A stretch of 44,746 nucleotides of DNA from Parabacteroides distasonis (GTDB taxonomy: Bacteria > Bacteroidota > Bacteroidia > Bacteroidales > Tannerellaceae): positions 1 to 44,746 of the forward strand of contig NZ_SRYM01000032.1 of the NCBI RefSeq assembly GCF_004793765.1, given 5' to 3'. This document shows positions 32,558-39,798 of the stretch, one piece after another (the first letter of the stretch is position 1; every line of letters starts with the position of its first letter). The notes under the pieces are model-generated. The model did not search any database, was not told the origin of the DNA, and worked only from the letters and a program-made list of their open reading frames with translations. The translations under genes were made by a program, and so were the position numbers.

Positions 32558-33493
32558 ATGATAAATAGACGAGATTTTTTTAAGAACGCATCCCTTTTTA
32601 CCTTGGGTGGCCTGATGGCCGGAAAGATCGGGAGCGCACATGCGGCTAAACCTGTCACTTCTGAAACGATGGCCGCTAAGACAGTTGGTTTACAAATCTA
32701 TTCTTTAGGCAAGGAACTTTATGCGGATGTACCCGGTGGATTGAAAAAGATCAAGCAAATGGGGTACACGAATCTAGAATTGGCCGGTTACAGGGAAGGC
32801 AAGATCGGTGGTGTAGACATGATGGAATTCAAGAAGATGGCGGATGATGCCGGATTGAAGATCACCAGTTCCCACGTGAATCCTCCGGTACGTGAGTACA
32901 CGAAGGCCAATCGCTCCCAGATCTCCGAGTATTGGAAGAAGACGGCTGATGACCATGCCAAACTAGGCGTGAAGTACCTGATCCAGCCCGGGCAACCGAG
33001 TACCCGTAGCACCGAAGAAACCGCTTTCGTCTGCGAGATTTTTAACGAGGCGGGTAAGATCGTGAAAGCGGCCGGTATTCCTTTCGGCTATCACAACCAT
33101 GAGATGGAGTTCGCCAAGGTAAATCCGGGCAGTACGGAGGCCAAGCTGGGAAGGCGTGTGAAAGGAGATTGCATCTATGAGTTGTTCTTGAAGAATACTG
33201 ATCCTTCGCTTGTATTTTTCGAGATGGATGTTTATTGGGCCGTGATGGGACAACAAGATCCGATGGAATGGTTGAGGAAATATCCGAACCGTATCAAGGT
33301 ATTGCACATCAAGGACCGTGCTATTCTAGGCGAGTCCGGGATGATGAATTTCGAGAATATATTCCGGCAAGCTTACGCGAATGGAATCAAGGATTATTTC
33401 GTGGAGTTGGAGGGTATGCCTGACGGACGTTCCCAGTTTGAGGGTGTGAAAGGGTGTGTGGATTATTTATTGAAAGCATCGTTCGTGAAATAA
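32558..33493 (+). CDS. Tat-exported sugar phosphate isomerase/epimerase-like TIM-barrel protein
   Basis: This 311-residue protein has a twin-arginine signal (INRRDFFKNASLFTLGGLMAGKIGSAHAA, residues 2-30). The rest is an AP-endonuclease-2/xylose-isomerase-like TIM barrel: VGLQIYSLGKEL, YTNLELAGYREGKI, ITSSHVN, FGYHNHEMEF with the metal-binding His and Glu, FFEMDVYWAVMG, LHIKDR and DYFVELEG. The conserved Glu, Asp, His and Glu metal ligands of the barrel appear present. Such exported proteins are common in Bacteroidota near sugar-degradation genes and are annotated as isomerase/epimerases. The true substrate is unknown, and no sugar-utilisation genes lie nearby. The gene is flanked by terminators, so it is probably transcribed alone. 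Confidence 0.85.
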   Translation: MINRRDFFKNASLFTLGGLMAGKIGSAHAAKPVTSETMAAKTVGLQIYSLGKELYADVPGGLKKIKQMGYTNLELAGYREGKIGGVDMMEFKKMADDAGLKITSSHVNPPVREYTKANRSQISEYWKKTADDHAKLGVKYLIQPGQPSTRSTEETAFVCEIFNEAGKIVKAAGIPFGYHNHEMEFAKVNPGSTEAKLGRRVKGDCIYELFLKNTDPSLVFFEMDVYWAVMGQQDPMEWLRKYPNRIKVLHIKDRAILGESGMMNFENIFRQAYANGIKDYFVELEGMPDGRSQFEGVKGCVDYLLKASFVK

Positions 33494-33508
33494 GTCTTTT
33501 GATTCATT

Positions 33509-33560
33509 AAAAACACGCTCATGGCGGTAGGATGCCTCCTCCGTTATGAGCGTGTTTGTT
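33509..33560 (+). terminator. Terminator after the TIM-barrel gene
   Basis: AAACACGCTCAT (33511-33522) pairs exactly with ATGAGCGTGTTT (33546-33557), around a loop with a further small GGAG/CTCC-like stem. A and T runs at the outer ends would allow function in either direction. Confidence 0.85.
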
Positions 33561-33658
33561 CGTAAAGCGATGGCGGGATACCGGCAATGAATTTTCGTGA
33601 TTAACGACTAATTTTTCTTCTTCCTGCTAATAGAATACCAAGATTCTTGAAAAAATAC

Positions 33659-33666
33659 TACCTTTG
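33659..33666 (+). promoter_or_regulatory. Promoter -7 element for the NikR-like gene
   Basis: TACCTTTG fits TAnnTTTG, 26 bases before the ATG at 33693. No convincing -33 element is seen at 19-21 bases upstream. Confidence 0.6.
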
Positions 33667-33692
33667 ACATCGAAAATTATAAAAAAGGGTTT

Positions 33693-34094
33693 ATGTCTTT
33701 AAAACGTTTTGGTGTCTCATTGGAAGACAATCTGTTGGAATCATTGGATCAATATGTGAATGAGAATGGCTTCGCCAATCGTTCGCAGGCGATTCGTTTT
33801 CTGATAGAGAAGAATGTAGCCGAACGTAAATGGCAATGCAACCATATTGTAGCCGGGACGATCGTGATCATGTATGACCAAGTCAAGAAAGAGATCTCAT
33901 TGAAAATCACGGGTATCCAACAAAATTATAAGGATGTGATCTTGTCGTCTTCCCAGTATTATATCAATCAGAATTTTTGCTTGCATATAGTGACGGTGAT
34001 GGGAACAGCTCACCGCTTGACGGAATTGTCGGATAAGTTGACAACAATCAAAGGCATTAAGCATGGTAAGTTGGTGATGAGCCGGGCGGATTAA
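33693..34094 (+). CDS. NikR-like ribbon-helix-helix regulator lacking the histidine nickel ligands
   Basis: This 133-residue protein has the two-domain NikR layout. An N-terminal ribbon-helix-helix (KRFGVSLEDNLLESLDQYVNENGFANRSQAIRFLIEKNV, residues 4-42) includes the family Asn-Arg-Ser at the start of helix B. A C-terminal ACT-like metal-sensing domain ends in KLTTIKGIKHGKLVMS. By alignment to E. coli NikR, His76, His87 and His89 correspond to Gln77, Gln88 and Tyr90 here; only the Cys95 equivalent (Cys96) remains. So nickel binding of the known kind is unlikely, and the ligand is probably another metal or none. It sits 94 bases upstream of a TonB-dependent receptor gene, with an inverted repeat of NikR-operator spacing between them, and most likely regulates that receptor. 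Confidence 0.85.
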   Translation: MSLKRFGVSLEDNLLESLDQYVNENGFANRSQAIRFLIEKNVAERKWQCNHIVAGTIVIMYDQVKKEISLKITGIQQNYKDVILSSSQYYINQNFCLHIVTVMGTAHRLTELSDKLTTIKGIKHGKLVMSRAD

Positions 34095-34112
34095 TGTTTT
34101 TTTTGCAGGTTT

Positions 34113-34142
34113 GGTAACACGTTTTTTAATATACGTGTTACC
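34113..34142. promoter_or_regulatory. Candidate operator for the NikR-like regulator: GTAACA-N16-TGTTAC
   Basis: GGTAACACGT (34113-34122) and ACGTGTTACC (34133-34142) form a perfect 10-bp inverted repeat. Taken as six-base half-sites, GTAACA (34114-34119) and TGTTAC (34136-34141) are 16 bases apart. That is exactly the layout of the E. coli NikR operator (GTATGA-N16-TCATAC). There is no T tract after it, so a terminator is less likely. It ends 46 bases before the TonB receptor ATG and overlaps a TACCGTTG that resembles a -7 element. Confidence 0.75.
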
Positions 34143-34188
34143 GTTGGGCGTTTAAAATAATAAATAGTATAGATATAACAAGTAGTGT

Positions 34189-36060
34189 ATGAGAAAAGAA
34201 CTTTTACTAGTTTCCGGACTATTGATAGGCTCCATGGCATTTGCGATAGATCCGGCAGAGATTGACAGTCTGATCAATTTAAAAGGGGTGGTGGTTTCCG
34301 CCAACAAGATCCATGTGAACCGGAACAGTGTGCCGTTATCTATCTCGGTCATCGAACGGGAGGAAATTGAGGCTAGTAGTGAGTCGGCGTTGCTTCCTGT
34401 ATTATCGGAGCGAGTACCCGGGCTGTTTGTCACGGAAAAAGGGATTACAGGTTTCGGCGTTTCCGAGGGAGCGGCCGGGACAGTTAATATCCGGGGTGTT
34501 GGACAGAGTAATAAGGTCTTGATGTTGTTCGACGGACAGCCTCAATGGGCCGGTATATTTGGCCATTCGCTTCCGGATACCTATGTGGCTTCGGACGTGG
34601 AAAGGGTGGAGGTGATCCGTGGTCCTGGTTCCTTGTTATATGGCTCGAACGCTATGGGAGGTGTCGTGAATATCATTACCCGCCAGCATAATCAGCCGGG
34701 ACGGCGTACACAAGCCCGTATCATGTACGGCTCGTATAACACCCAGAAGTATATGATTAATAATGGGTACAACATCGGTAACTTTAATAGTTATATCTCA
34801 TTGAATCATGACCGCACGGATGGACATCGTCCGGATTCGAAGTTTCATATCACGAATGGTTTCGCTAAGTTAGGATATAAGATTGATGATCATTATAAGA
34901 TCACGGGAGACGTAAGCTTGGCTAAGTTCAAGAACCAGAATCCGGGAGAGATAACGAATCCGCTTATCGATAATATAATGAATATCTTGCGAGGTACTAC
35001 ATCCTTCGCTTTGGAGAATAATTACGAGAAGACAAGTGGTGCCCTTCGTGCTTTCTACATCTGGGGCCATCATAAGATTGATGATGGGTATAATCCGGGC
35101 GGGACACCTAATCCTTATCTGTTTTATTCGGACGATCATAATGCGGGTTTTTTGCTTTATCAGTCTTTCCGCTTGGTGAAAGGGAATAGTTTTACGATCG
35201 GTATCGATTACAAGAACTGGGGTGGTAACGCATGGCAGGATAGTATCAATGGCAATCAGAATGAGTTGGTGAATAAGACCGTGAACGAGGTAGCCGGATA
35301 TGTTATCATGCAGCAAGATCTATTTGATAAGGTAAGCTTGAACGCCGGGGTTCGTTATGAGCATAACAGCACCTTTGGTGGTGAGTGGATTCCGCAGGCC
35401 GGCTTCACGGTGCGTCCGTTCGAGGGGAACGTGATAAAGGCTTCTTTGTCGAAAGGCTTCCGGAGCCCGAATATACGGGAGATGTATATGTTTCCGCCTC
35501 AGAACCCTGATTTGAAACCGGAAAGCATGATGAACTACGAGGTATCCATCGGGCAGACATTCTTGGAGGGTAATTTGTTTACGGAGTTGACTGCCTTTTT
35601 TATCGACGGGCAGGATATGATCGAGACGACACGTATAGACGGACGTCCTAAGAATGTCAATACGGGTACTTTTACAAATAAAGGTATTGAGTTCGATTCC
35701 CGCTATCAGATTCTCAATAATTTGAGCCTCGATATGAACTATAGCTATTTGCATACGAGCAAGGCCCTGCTGGCGGCTCCGGCGCATAAATTTTTCGCTG
35801 GCGTGATGTATGCCCCGGGGCGTTTCACTTTCAACGTGAACGTACAATCCATTTTCGACCTTTATATCAATATGGCGGACAAGGTGAAAGAGGATTACAC
35901 GGTTTTGAACGCAAAGGTAGCCTACCGTTTCGGTACACGTGATAAAGGCTTGAATCTATTTGTCAAAGGAGATAATTTAACGGCTACCCGTTATTCCGTC
36001 AACGAAGGATTCCCGATGCCGAAGGCGATATTTATGGGAGGTATAGACGTAACTTTCTAG
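34189..36060 (+). CDS. TonB-dependent outer-membrane receptor
   Basis: This 623-residue protein has a signal peptide (residues 1-19, RKELLLVSGLLIGSMAFA). A plug domain follows (about 30-150): VVVSANKIHVNRNSVPLSISVIEREEIE, VPGLFVTEKGITGFGV, VNIRGVGQSNKVLMLFDGQPQ and VERVEVIRGPGSLLYGSNAMGGVVNIITR. A 22-strand-type barrel (GFRSPNIREMYMFPPQNPDLKPESMMNYE is typical) ends in the aromatic FMGGIDVTF. It lacks the N-terminal carboxypeptidase-like extension of SusC proteins and is short, so it resembles metal-chelate or cobalamin-type receptors (BtuB-like), not glycan importers. No SusD partner is present. The upstream NikR-like gene and operator suggest control by metal supply. The actual ligand is not determined. 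Confidence 0.92.
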   Translation: MRKELLLVSGLLIGSMAFAIDPAEIDSLINLKGVVVSANKIHVNRNSVPLSISVIEREEIEASSESALLPVLSERVPGLFVTEKGITGFGVSEGAAGTVNIRGVGQSNKVLMLFDGQPQWAGIFGHSLPDTYVASDVERVEVIRGPGSLLYGSNAMGGVVNIITRQHNQPGRRTQARIMYGSYNTQKYMINNGYNIGNFNSYISLNHDRTDGHRPDSKFHITNGFAKLGYKIDDHYKITGDVSLAKFKNQNPGEITNPLIDNIMNILRGTTSFALENNYEKTSGALRAFYIWGHHKIDDGYNPGGTPNPYLFYSDDHNAGFLLYQSFRLVKGNSFTIGIDYKNWGGNAWQDSINGNQNELVNKTVNEVAGYVIMQQDLFDKVSLNAGVRYEHNSTFGGEWIPQAGFTVRPFEGNVIKASLSKGFRSPNIREMYMFPPQNPDLKPESMMNYEVSIGQTFLEGNLFTELTAFFIDGQDMIETTRIDGRPKNVNTGTFTNKGIEFDSRYQILNNLSLDMNYSYLHTSKALLAAPAHKFFAGVMYAPGRFTFNVNVQSIFDLYINMADKVKEDYTVLNAKVAYRFGTRDKGLNLFVKGDNLTATRYSVNEGFPMPKAIFMGGIDVTF

Positions 36061-36133
36061 TATGGGTGGAAAAAGAACTTCTTCGAATACTCATATCTCC
36101 TTGAATTTTGTGTCTACTTCCTAATATTTGTTT

Positions 36134-36141
36134 TATCTTTG
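36134..36141 (+). promoter_or_regulatory. Promoter -7 element for the receiver-domain gene
   Basis: TATCTTTG fits TAnnTTTG, 50 bases before the ATG at 36192. A TTTG at 36107-36110 lies 23 bases upstream, slightly more than usual. Confidence 0.55.
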
Positions 36142-36191
36142 CTTTATCAGAGTTTATTTTCTTTTGATTAAAAGAATAAAACGTTATATAT

Positions 36192-36587
36192 ATGGATGTG
36201 AAAAATGATTTGGGTGGAGGAAAGCCTACGTTGCTGATTGCGGAGGATGAGGAAAGTAATTATCTACTTCTGAAAACCATTTTACATAAATATTGTAATT
36301 TGATCCGTGCTAGGACAGGGTTGGAAGCTGTGGCTCTCTTTAAGGAAAACGAGGTGGACTTGGTCTTGATGGATATAAAGATGCCTGAGATGACGGGTAT
36401 CGAGTCCTTGAAAGAAATCCGTAAGTTATCGAGAGATATCCCCGTAGTCATGCAGTCGGCTTATGTATTCGACTCTGATATGGAAGCCGCTAGAGAGGCT
36501 GGGGCTTCGGGTTTCATCACGAAGCCGATCAATTTGAAGATATTGAAAAATACGATATCGCAATATTGCCCGTCGGTTGTATGGTAA
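36192..36587 (+). CDS. Stand-alone response regulator receiver domain
   Basis: This 131-residue protein consists of one CheY-like domain: LLIAEDEESNYLLLKTIL (acidic pocket), the phosphoacceptor Asp in VDLVLMDIKMPEMTGIE, Ser in VVMQSAYVF at the Thr/Ser position, and Lys in GFITKPINLKIL. All phosphorylation-site residues are present. There is no output domain and no histidine kinase gene next to it, so its partner is encoded elsewhere. The E-S-N-Y-L-L-L opening is like receivers found in hybrid kinases of Bacteroidota, from which such single domains may be derived. A GTAGAGAC palindrome lies 50 bases after its stop. Confidence 0.9.
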   Translation: MDVKNDLGGGKPTLLIAEDEESNYLLLKTILHKYCNLIRARTGLEAVALFKENEVDLVLMDIKMPEMTGIESLKEIRKLSRDIPVVMQSAYVFDSDMEAAREAGASGFITKPINLKILKNTISQYCPSVVW

Positions 36588-36636
36588 GGATAGCGACAAG
36601 TTTGATTTATTGGAACATTCGGTTGAGATCCCTTGA

Positions 36637-36670
36637 GTAGTAGAGACGGGGCACGCCCCGTCTCTACTAC
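36637..36670. repeat. GTAGAGAC-type palindrome, copy 3 (perfect, 34 bp)
   Basis: Perfect 16-bp inverted repeat around a 2-base centre, the same core as copy 2 extended by three bases at each end. It lies between the receiver gene and the DUF2148 gene and may serve as a terminator-like stem. Confidence 0.95.
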
Positions 36671-36769
36671 TGGATTTGGATATATGGAATGGGGGAAATG
36701 AATTTTATAATAACTTACGAATTATGAATTCTATCCTCATGTGTTTGCCTTGGTTTCGTATATTTTCGC

Positions 36770-36777
36770 TAATTTTG
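36770..36777 (+). promoter_or_regulatory. Promoter -7 element for the DUF2148 gene
   Basis: TAATTTTG fits TAnnTTTG, 21 bases before the ATG at 36799. A TTTG at 36744-36747 is 22 bases upstream, close to the usual spacing. Confidence 0.6.
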
Positions 36778-36798
36778 TTTCACTGAATTTAAAAGGAT

Positions 36799-37341
36799 AT
36801 GATACAGAACGAAAGAGAAATCAGGCATGAGCTTGTGTTACAGGCCGCACGCCGCATGATGACAGCCGCCCGCACGGCTCCTAAAGGCAAGGGTATTGAT
36901 ATCATAGAGATAGCGATGGTGACGGATGGGGATATCTTACGCCTGTCTGATGAGATGATCCGGATAGCGGCCGAGACCGGATTCAAGTTCCTGCTCCGTG
37001 ACGCCGAGAATATAAAGAGTGCCGACGCCGTGTTGATTATCGGTACCTCCCAGAAAGTACAAGGCTTGAATTGCGCCCATTGCGGTTTCGATACCTGCGT
37101 GGAGAAGCCGGATTTGGTTCCGTGCGCTATTAATTCCGTCGATCTGGGTATCGCAATCGGCTCAGCTTGCGCTACGGCGGCTGACTTGCGTGTGGATACC
37201 CGTGTCATGTTCAGCGCCGGCTTGGCGGCCCAGCGATTGGGGCTGTTGGGAGACTGTAAATGCGTGATGGCGATACCGGTCAGCGCCTCGTCGAAGAACC
37301 CGTTTTTTGATCGTAAACCGAAAGAAGAACCGAAAAACTAG
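36799..37341 (+). CDS. DUF2148 ferredoxin-domain protein
   Basis: This 180-residue protein is a DUF2148 member, predicted in the family to hold an iron-sulphur cluster. The N-terminus is EREIRHELVLQAARRMMTAARTAPKGKGID, a typical opening. Cysteines are arranged as GLNCAHCGFDTCVEK (C-x2-C-x4-C), with further Cys in VPCAIN and SACATAAD, enough for one or two clusters. The reaction is unknown. It is found in many anaerobes, consistent with a redox role. The gene lies six bases before the next one, so the two are very likely translated from one message. A short basic C-terminal tail (DRKPKEEPKN) follows the domain. Confidence 0.85.
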   Translation: MIQNEREIRHELVLQAARRMMTAARTAPKGKGIDIIEIAMVTDGDILRLSDEMIRIAAETGFKFLLRDAENIKSADAVLIIGTSQKVQGLNCAHCGFDTCVEKPDLVPCAINSVDLGIAIGSACATAADLRVDTRVMFSAGLAAQRLGLLGDCKCVMAIPVSASSKNPFFDRKPKEEPKN

Positions 37342-37347
37342 AAACAA

Positions 37348-38316
37348 ATGAGTGACTCTATTCTAAAATTCGCGAATAAGCTGGAGATACGTTATTCCTT
37401 TAATAATAAATCCAATTATATGGATGCCATGACCAAGCACCGGTGTGAGAAGGAGATTCTTACGCTGATACGTTCCTTGGCGGATATGCTGGACGTGAAG
37501 CTGACGGTTTACAACGAGCCTTACGATAAGGAGGGTGGTTTCCGTGAGAAGCTGGGCGTGGCTGGGGAGAGTAGCCGCTCAATCTCTATCGTGTTGAACT
37601 TGGTGATGCGGATATTGACCCGTCCTTCCTTGTCGATAGGTGGACAACCGCTGATGGATCGTACGCCGGCGGACGAGGAGGAGATGCAGCGTGAACTGTC
37701 CAAGTTACGCCGTGAACTACGGCTGAAGACTCCGGGGGCTACGCCTTCACACCGCTTGATCGACTTGTTGAACGCCTCGCCCCGTTTCTGTAAGTGTAAG
37801 TCTAATTTCTACGAGGCTTTGAAAGGGTATCCGAAGGTGACGAAAATCTCGGTACGTGAGTTGAACGAGAAGGATCGCAACCGTTCCGGTTCGCTGGAGG
37901 TGAAACGGGACCAGTTCGATTATTTTATCTTGCGTAGCGACGATCTGCCTACGGTCAAGGATAATAAGGCCACGATAGAGATCATCTCGCCGGTACTGAA
38001 AGATAGTAAGTATCGGTGGAAAGGTATCTACAACAAGGGAGGCGAGACGATCGATTTCTATATGCAAGATGAGGATTTCAAGAAACAGATGTTCGAGGAC
38101 AAGATCTCGTTCACGAGCGGCATGTGCATCGATTGCGTCTTGGAGATCGCCCGCCGTCTGTCGGAGCTAGGAGAGGTGGTCAACGTGAGCTATACCGTGA
38201 CTACGGTGATACGTACCCGTTTCGATAAGATGGAGATCGTCACCCCTCAAGGCAAGCGGCATCTTCGTAAACTGGAAGCCGCGAAGAAGCAGCTTACGCT
38301 GGATTTGTTCGGCTAA
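37348..38316 (+). CDS. Unrecognised conserved-looking protein, coupled to the DUF2148 gene
   Basis: I do not recognise this 322-residue protein. It is soluble, with no signal peptide or membrane segments. Residues about 1-60 look helical and acidic-basic mixed (KFANKLEIRYSFNNKSNYMDAMTKHRCEKEIL). A charged helix-rich middle (ADEEEMQRELSKLRRELRLKTPG) leads to SHRLIDLLNASPRFCKCKSNFYEALKGYPKV. The second half looks like alternating beta strands (DYFILRSDDLPTVKDN...KATIEIISPVLKDSKYRWKGIYNKGGETIDFYMQDEDF). That strand pattern resembles effector or sensor domains that bind small ligands, but this is a weak impression. It follows the DUF2148 gene by six bases and ends before a bidirectional terminator-like repeat. 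Confidence 0.75.
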   Translation: MSDSILKFANKLEIRYSFNNKSNYMDAMTKHRCEKEILTLIRSLADMLDVKLTVYNEPYDKEGGFREKLGVAGESSRSISIVLNLVMRILTRPSLSIGGQPLMDRTPADEEEMQRELSKLRRELRLKTPGATPSHRLIDLLNASPRFCKCKSNFYEALKGYPKVTKISVRELNEKDRNRSGSLEVKRDQFDYFILRSDDLPTVKDNKATIEIISPVLKDSKYRWKGIYNKGGETIDFYMQDEDFKKQMFEDKISFTSGMCIDCVLEIARRLSELGEVVNVSYTVTTVIRTRFDKMEIVTPQGKRHLRKLEAAKKQLTLDLFG

Positions 38317-38346
38317 TCCGACAGCGGTATTCCCATCGCTCTCAAA

Positions 38347-38453
38347 CACTACCGTGTTCCCACCTGAACACAGTAGTATTCATCAGCGAACACAATAGTA
38401 TTCAATCCCGGACACAATAGTCTTTTTGCTTTGAATACTATTGTGTTTTTTCG
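38347..38453. repeat. 22-nt repeat array forming a bidirectional terminator between convergent genes
   Basis: Direct units start at 38366, 38388 and 38410, each like GAACACAATAGTATTCAATC. An inverted copy follows at about 38432-38447 and another diverged inverted copy lies at 38347-38360. GAACACAATAGTATTC is itself partly palindromic. The last direct unit pairs with the inverted copy ending in TGTGTTTTTT. That makes a terminator for the plus-strand gene, and the minus-strand nhaC gene ends into it from the other side. Confidence 0.85.
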
Positions 38454-38466
38454 TAAGGACGGCAGT

Positions 38467-39762
38467 CTATACGAGTGTATATTTCCTCGGATAATTGAAT
38501 AAGATCGCCAATAAGGCGCCTGCTCCCAGTAGATACGGGTAGTAAAGATATTGCATGATCTCGATAGGGGAGACATGCCCGAGTCCGGCGGCCATCAACA
38601 TCTGGGCGCCGTAGGGGATGATTCCCTGTACGAAGCAAGAGAAGATATCCAATAGGCTGGCGCTGCGGCGGGGATCTATCTTGAACCGGTCCGCTATATC
38701 CTTGGCGATCGGGCCGGCCATGATGAGGGCGATCGTATTGTTGGCCGTGCAAAGATTGGCGAAGCTCACCAAGGCCGCTATGCTCATCTCGGCCCCCTTG
38801 GAGGAATGGATGCGGGAGGTAAGCTTGCGGATGATCCAGTCGATACCCCCGTTATAACGGATCATTTCCAACATGCCTCCTGCCAGAAGCGTCACGATAA
38901 TCAGCTCGCCCATATTGGTGATACCTAGTCCCATGGAGGCGTTCCAGCCCCAAATATCAAAGCTACCGGTCCACAGACCTACTATACCGGACAGGGCGAT
39001 CCCCATGAATAGCACCAACATGACATTGATCCCGCAAACGGCGGTTACCAACACCACCAGATAAGGGATCACCTTGACCCATTCGATCGGGGCCGGGGCG
39101 TAAGCGTTCTCCACGCCGCTTCCCACCAGCACGTATATCAATCCGGTCAGGATCGCTATCGGGAGGGCGATACGGATATTCACCTTGAACTTATCGGACA
39201 TCTGGCAACCCTGCGTGCGGGTAGCTACGATAGTTGTATCGGATATGAACGACAGGTTATCGCCGAACATGGCGCCGCTCACCACGACACCCAGCATAAG
39301 GGCGTCCGGCATCCCCGTCTTGTCTGCGATACCGACGGCTACCGGGGCCAAGGCCACGATCGTGCCCACCGATGTACCTACCGAGATGGATATGAAGCAA
39401 GCGGCTAGGAAGATTCCGGCCGCCAACAGGTTACCGGGCAGGATGGACATCGCCAGATTCACGGTAGCGTCTACGGCGCCCATCGCCTTGGCGGTCTGCG
39501 CGAAGGCCCCGGCGAGGATGAAGATCAATACCATCAGCATGATATTGCTGTTGGCCGCCCCCCGGCAGAACTGCTCGATACGGTTGCTTAATTTACCTCC
39601 CTTGGAGATCGCTATCGCTACGATCGAGGAGATGACGAAGGCTACCGTTATCGGCATCTTATAGAAATCTCCCGCCATGATAGATACCACCAAATAAGTC
39701 AATAAGAATACCACCAGCGGCGTCAATGCCCATGCGCTCGGTCTACGTCCTAACTCCCCCAT
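38467..39762 (-). CDS. NhaC-family sodium/proton antiporter
   Basis: This 431-residue inner-membrane protein has about 11-12 transmembrane segments. Family features are FISISVGTSVGTIVALAPVAVGIADKTG, GVVVSGAMFGDNLSFISDTTIVATRTQGCQMSDKFKVN with conserved Asp and Asn residues inside the membrane, and ANLCTANNTIALIMAGPIAKDIADRF. Homologues exchange protons for sodium and sometimes malate for lactate, so the ion specificity is not fixed by sequence alone. It begins 36 bases after the DUF5686 gene, with a heptamer tract between. Its 3' end runs into the 22-nt repeat array. The start is the ATG at 39762. Confidence 0.88.
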   Translation of the reverse strand: MGELGRRPSAWALTPLVVFLLTYLVVSIMAGDFYKMPITVAFVISSIVAIAISKGGKLSNRIEQFCRGAANSNIMLMVLIFILAGAFAQTAKAMGAVDATVNLAMSILPGNLLAAGIFLAACFISISVGTSVGTIVALAPVAVGIADKTGMPDALMLGVVVSGAMFGDNLSFISDTTIVATRTQGCQMSDKFKVNIRIALPIAILTGLIYVLVGSGVENAYAPAPIEWVKVIPYLVVLVTAVCGINVMLVLFMGIALSGIVGLWTGSFDIWGWNASMGLGITNMGELIIVTLLAGGMLEMIRYNGGIDWIIRKLTSRIHSSKGAEMSIAALVSFANLCTANNTIALIMAGPIAKDIADRFKIDPRRSASLLDIFSCFVQGIIPYGAQMLMAAGLGHVSPIEIMQYLYYPYLLGAGALLAILFNYPRKYTLV

Positions 39763-39770
39763 TTAATTTA

Positions 39771-39798
39771 CAATTTTCAATTCTCAATTTTTAATTCT
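39771..39798. repeat. Heptamer tract 10, at the stop codon of the DUF5686 gene
   Basis: Units CAATTTT, CAATTCT, CAATTTT, TAATTCT (reverse complement of the ATTGARA type). The TGA stop of the DUF5686 gene (39798-39800 on the minus strand) begins the tract, and the nhaC ATG follows eight bases later. Confidence 0.88.

Noticed and set aside
34113-34142. The inverted repeat as a terminator of the NikR-like gene
   Set aside because: No T tract follows on either strand, and its half-site spacing fits an operator; a dual role cannot be excluded.
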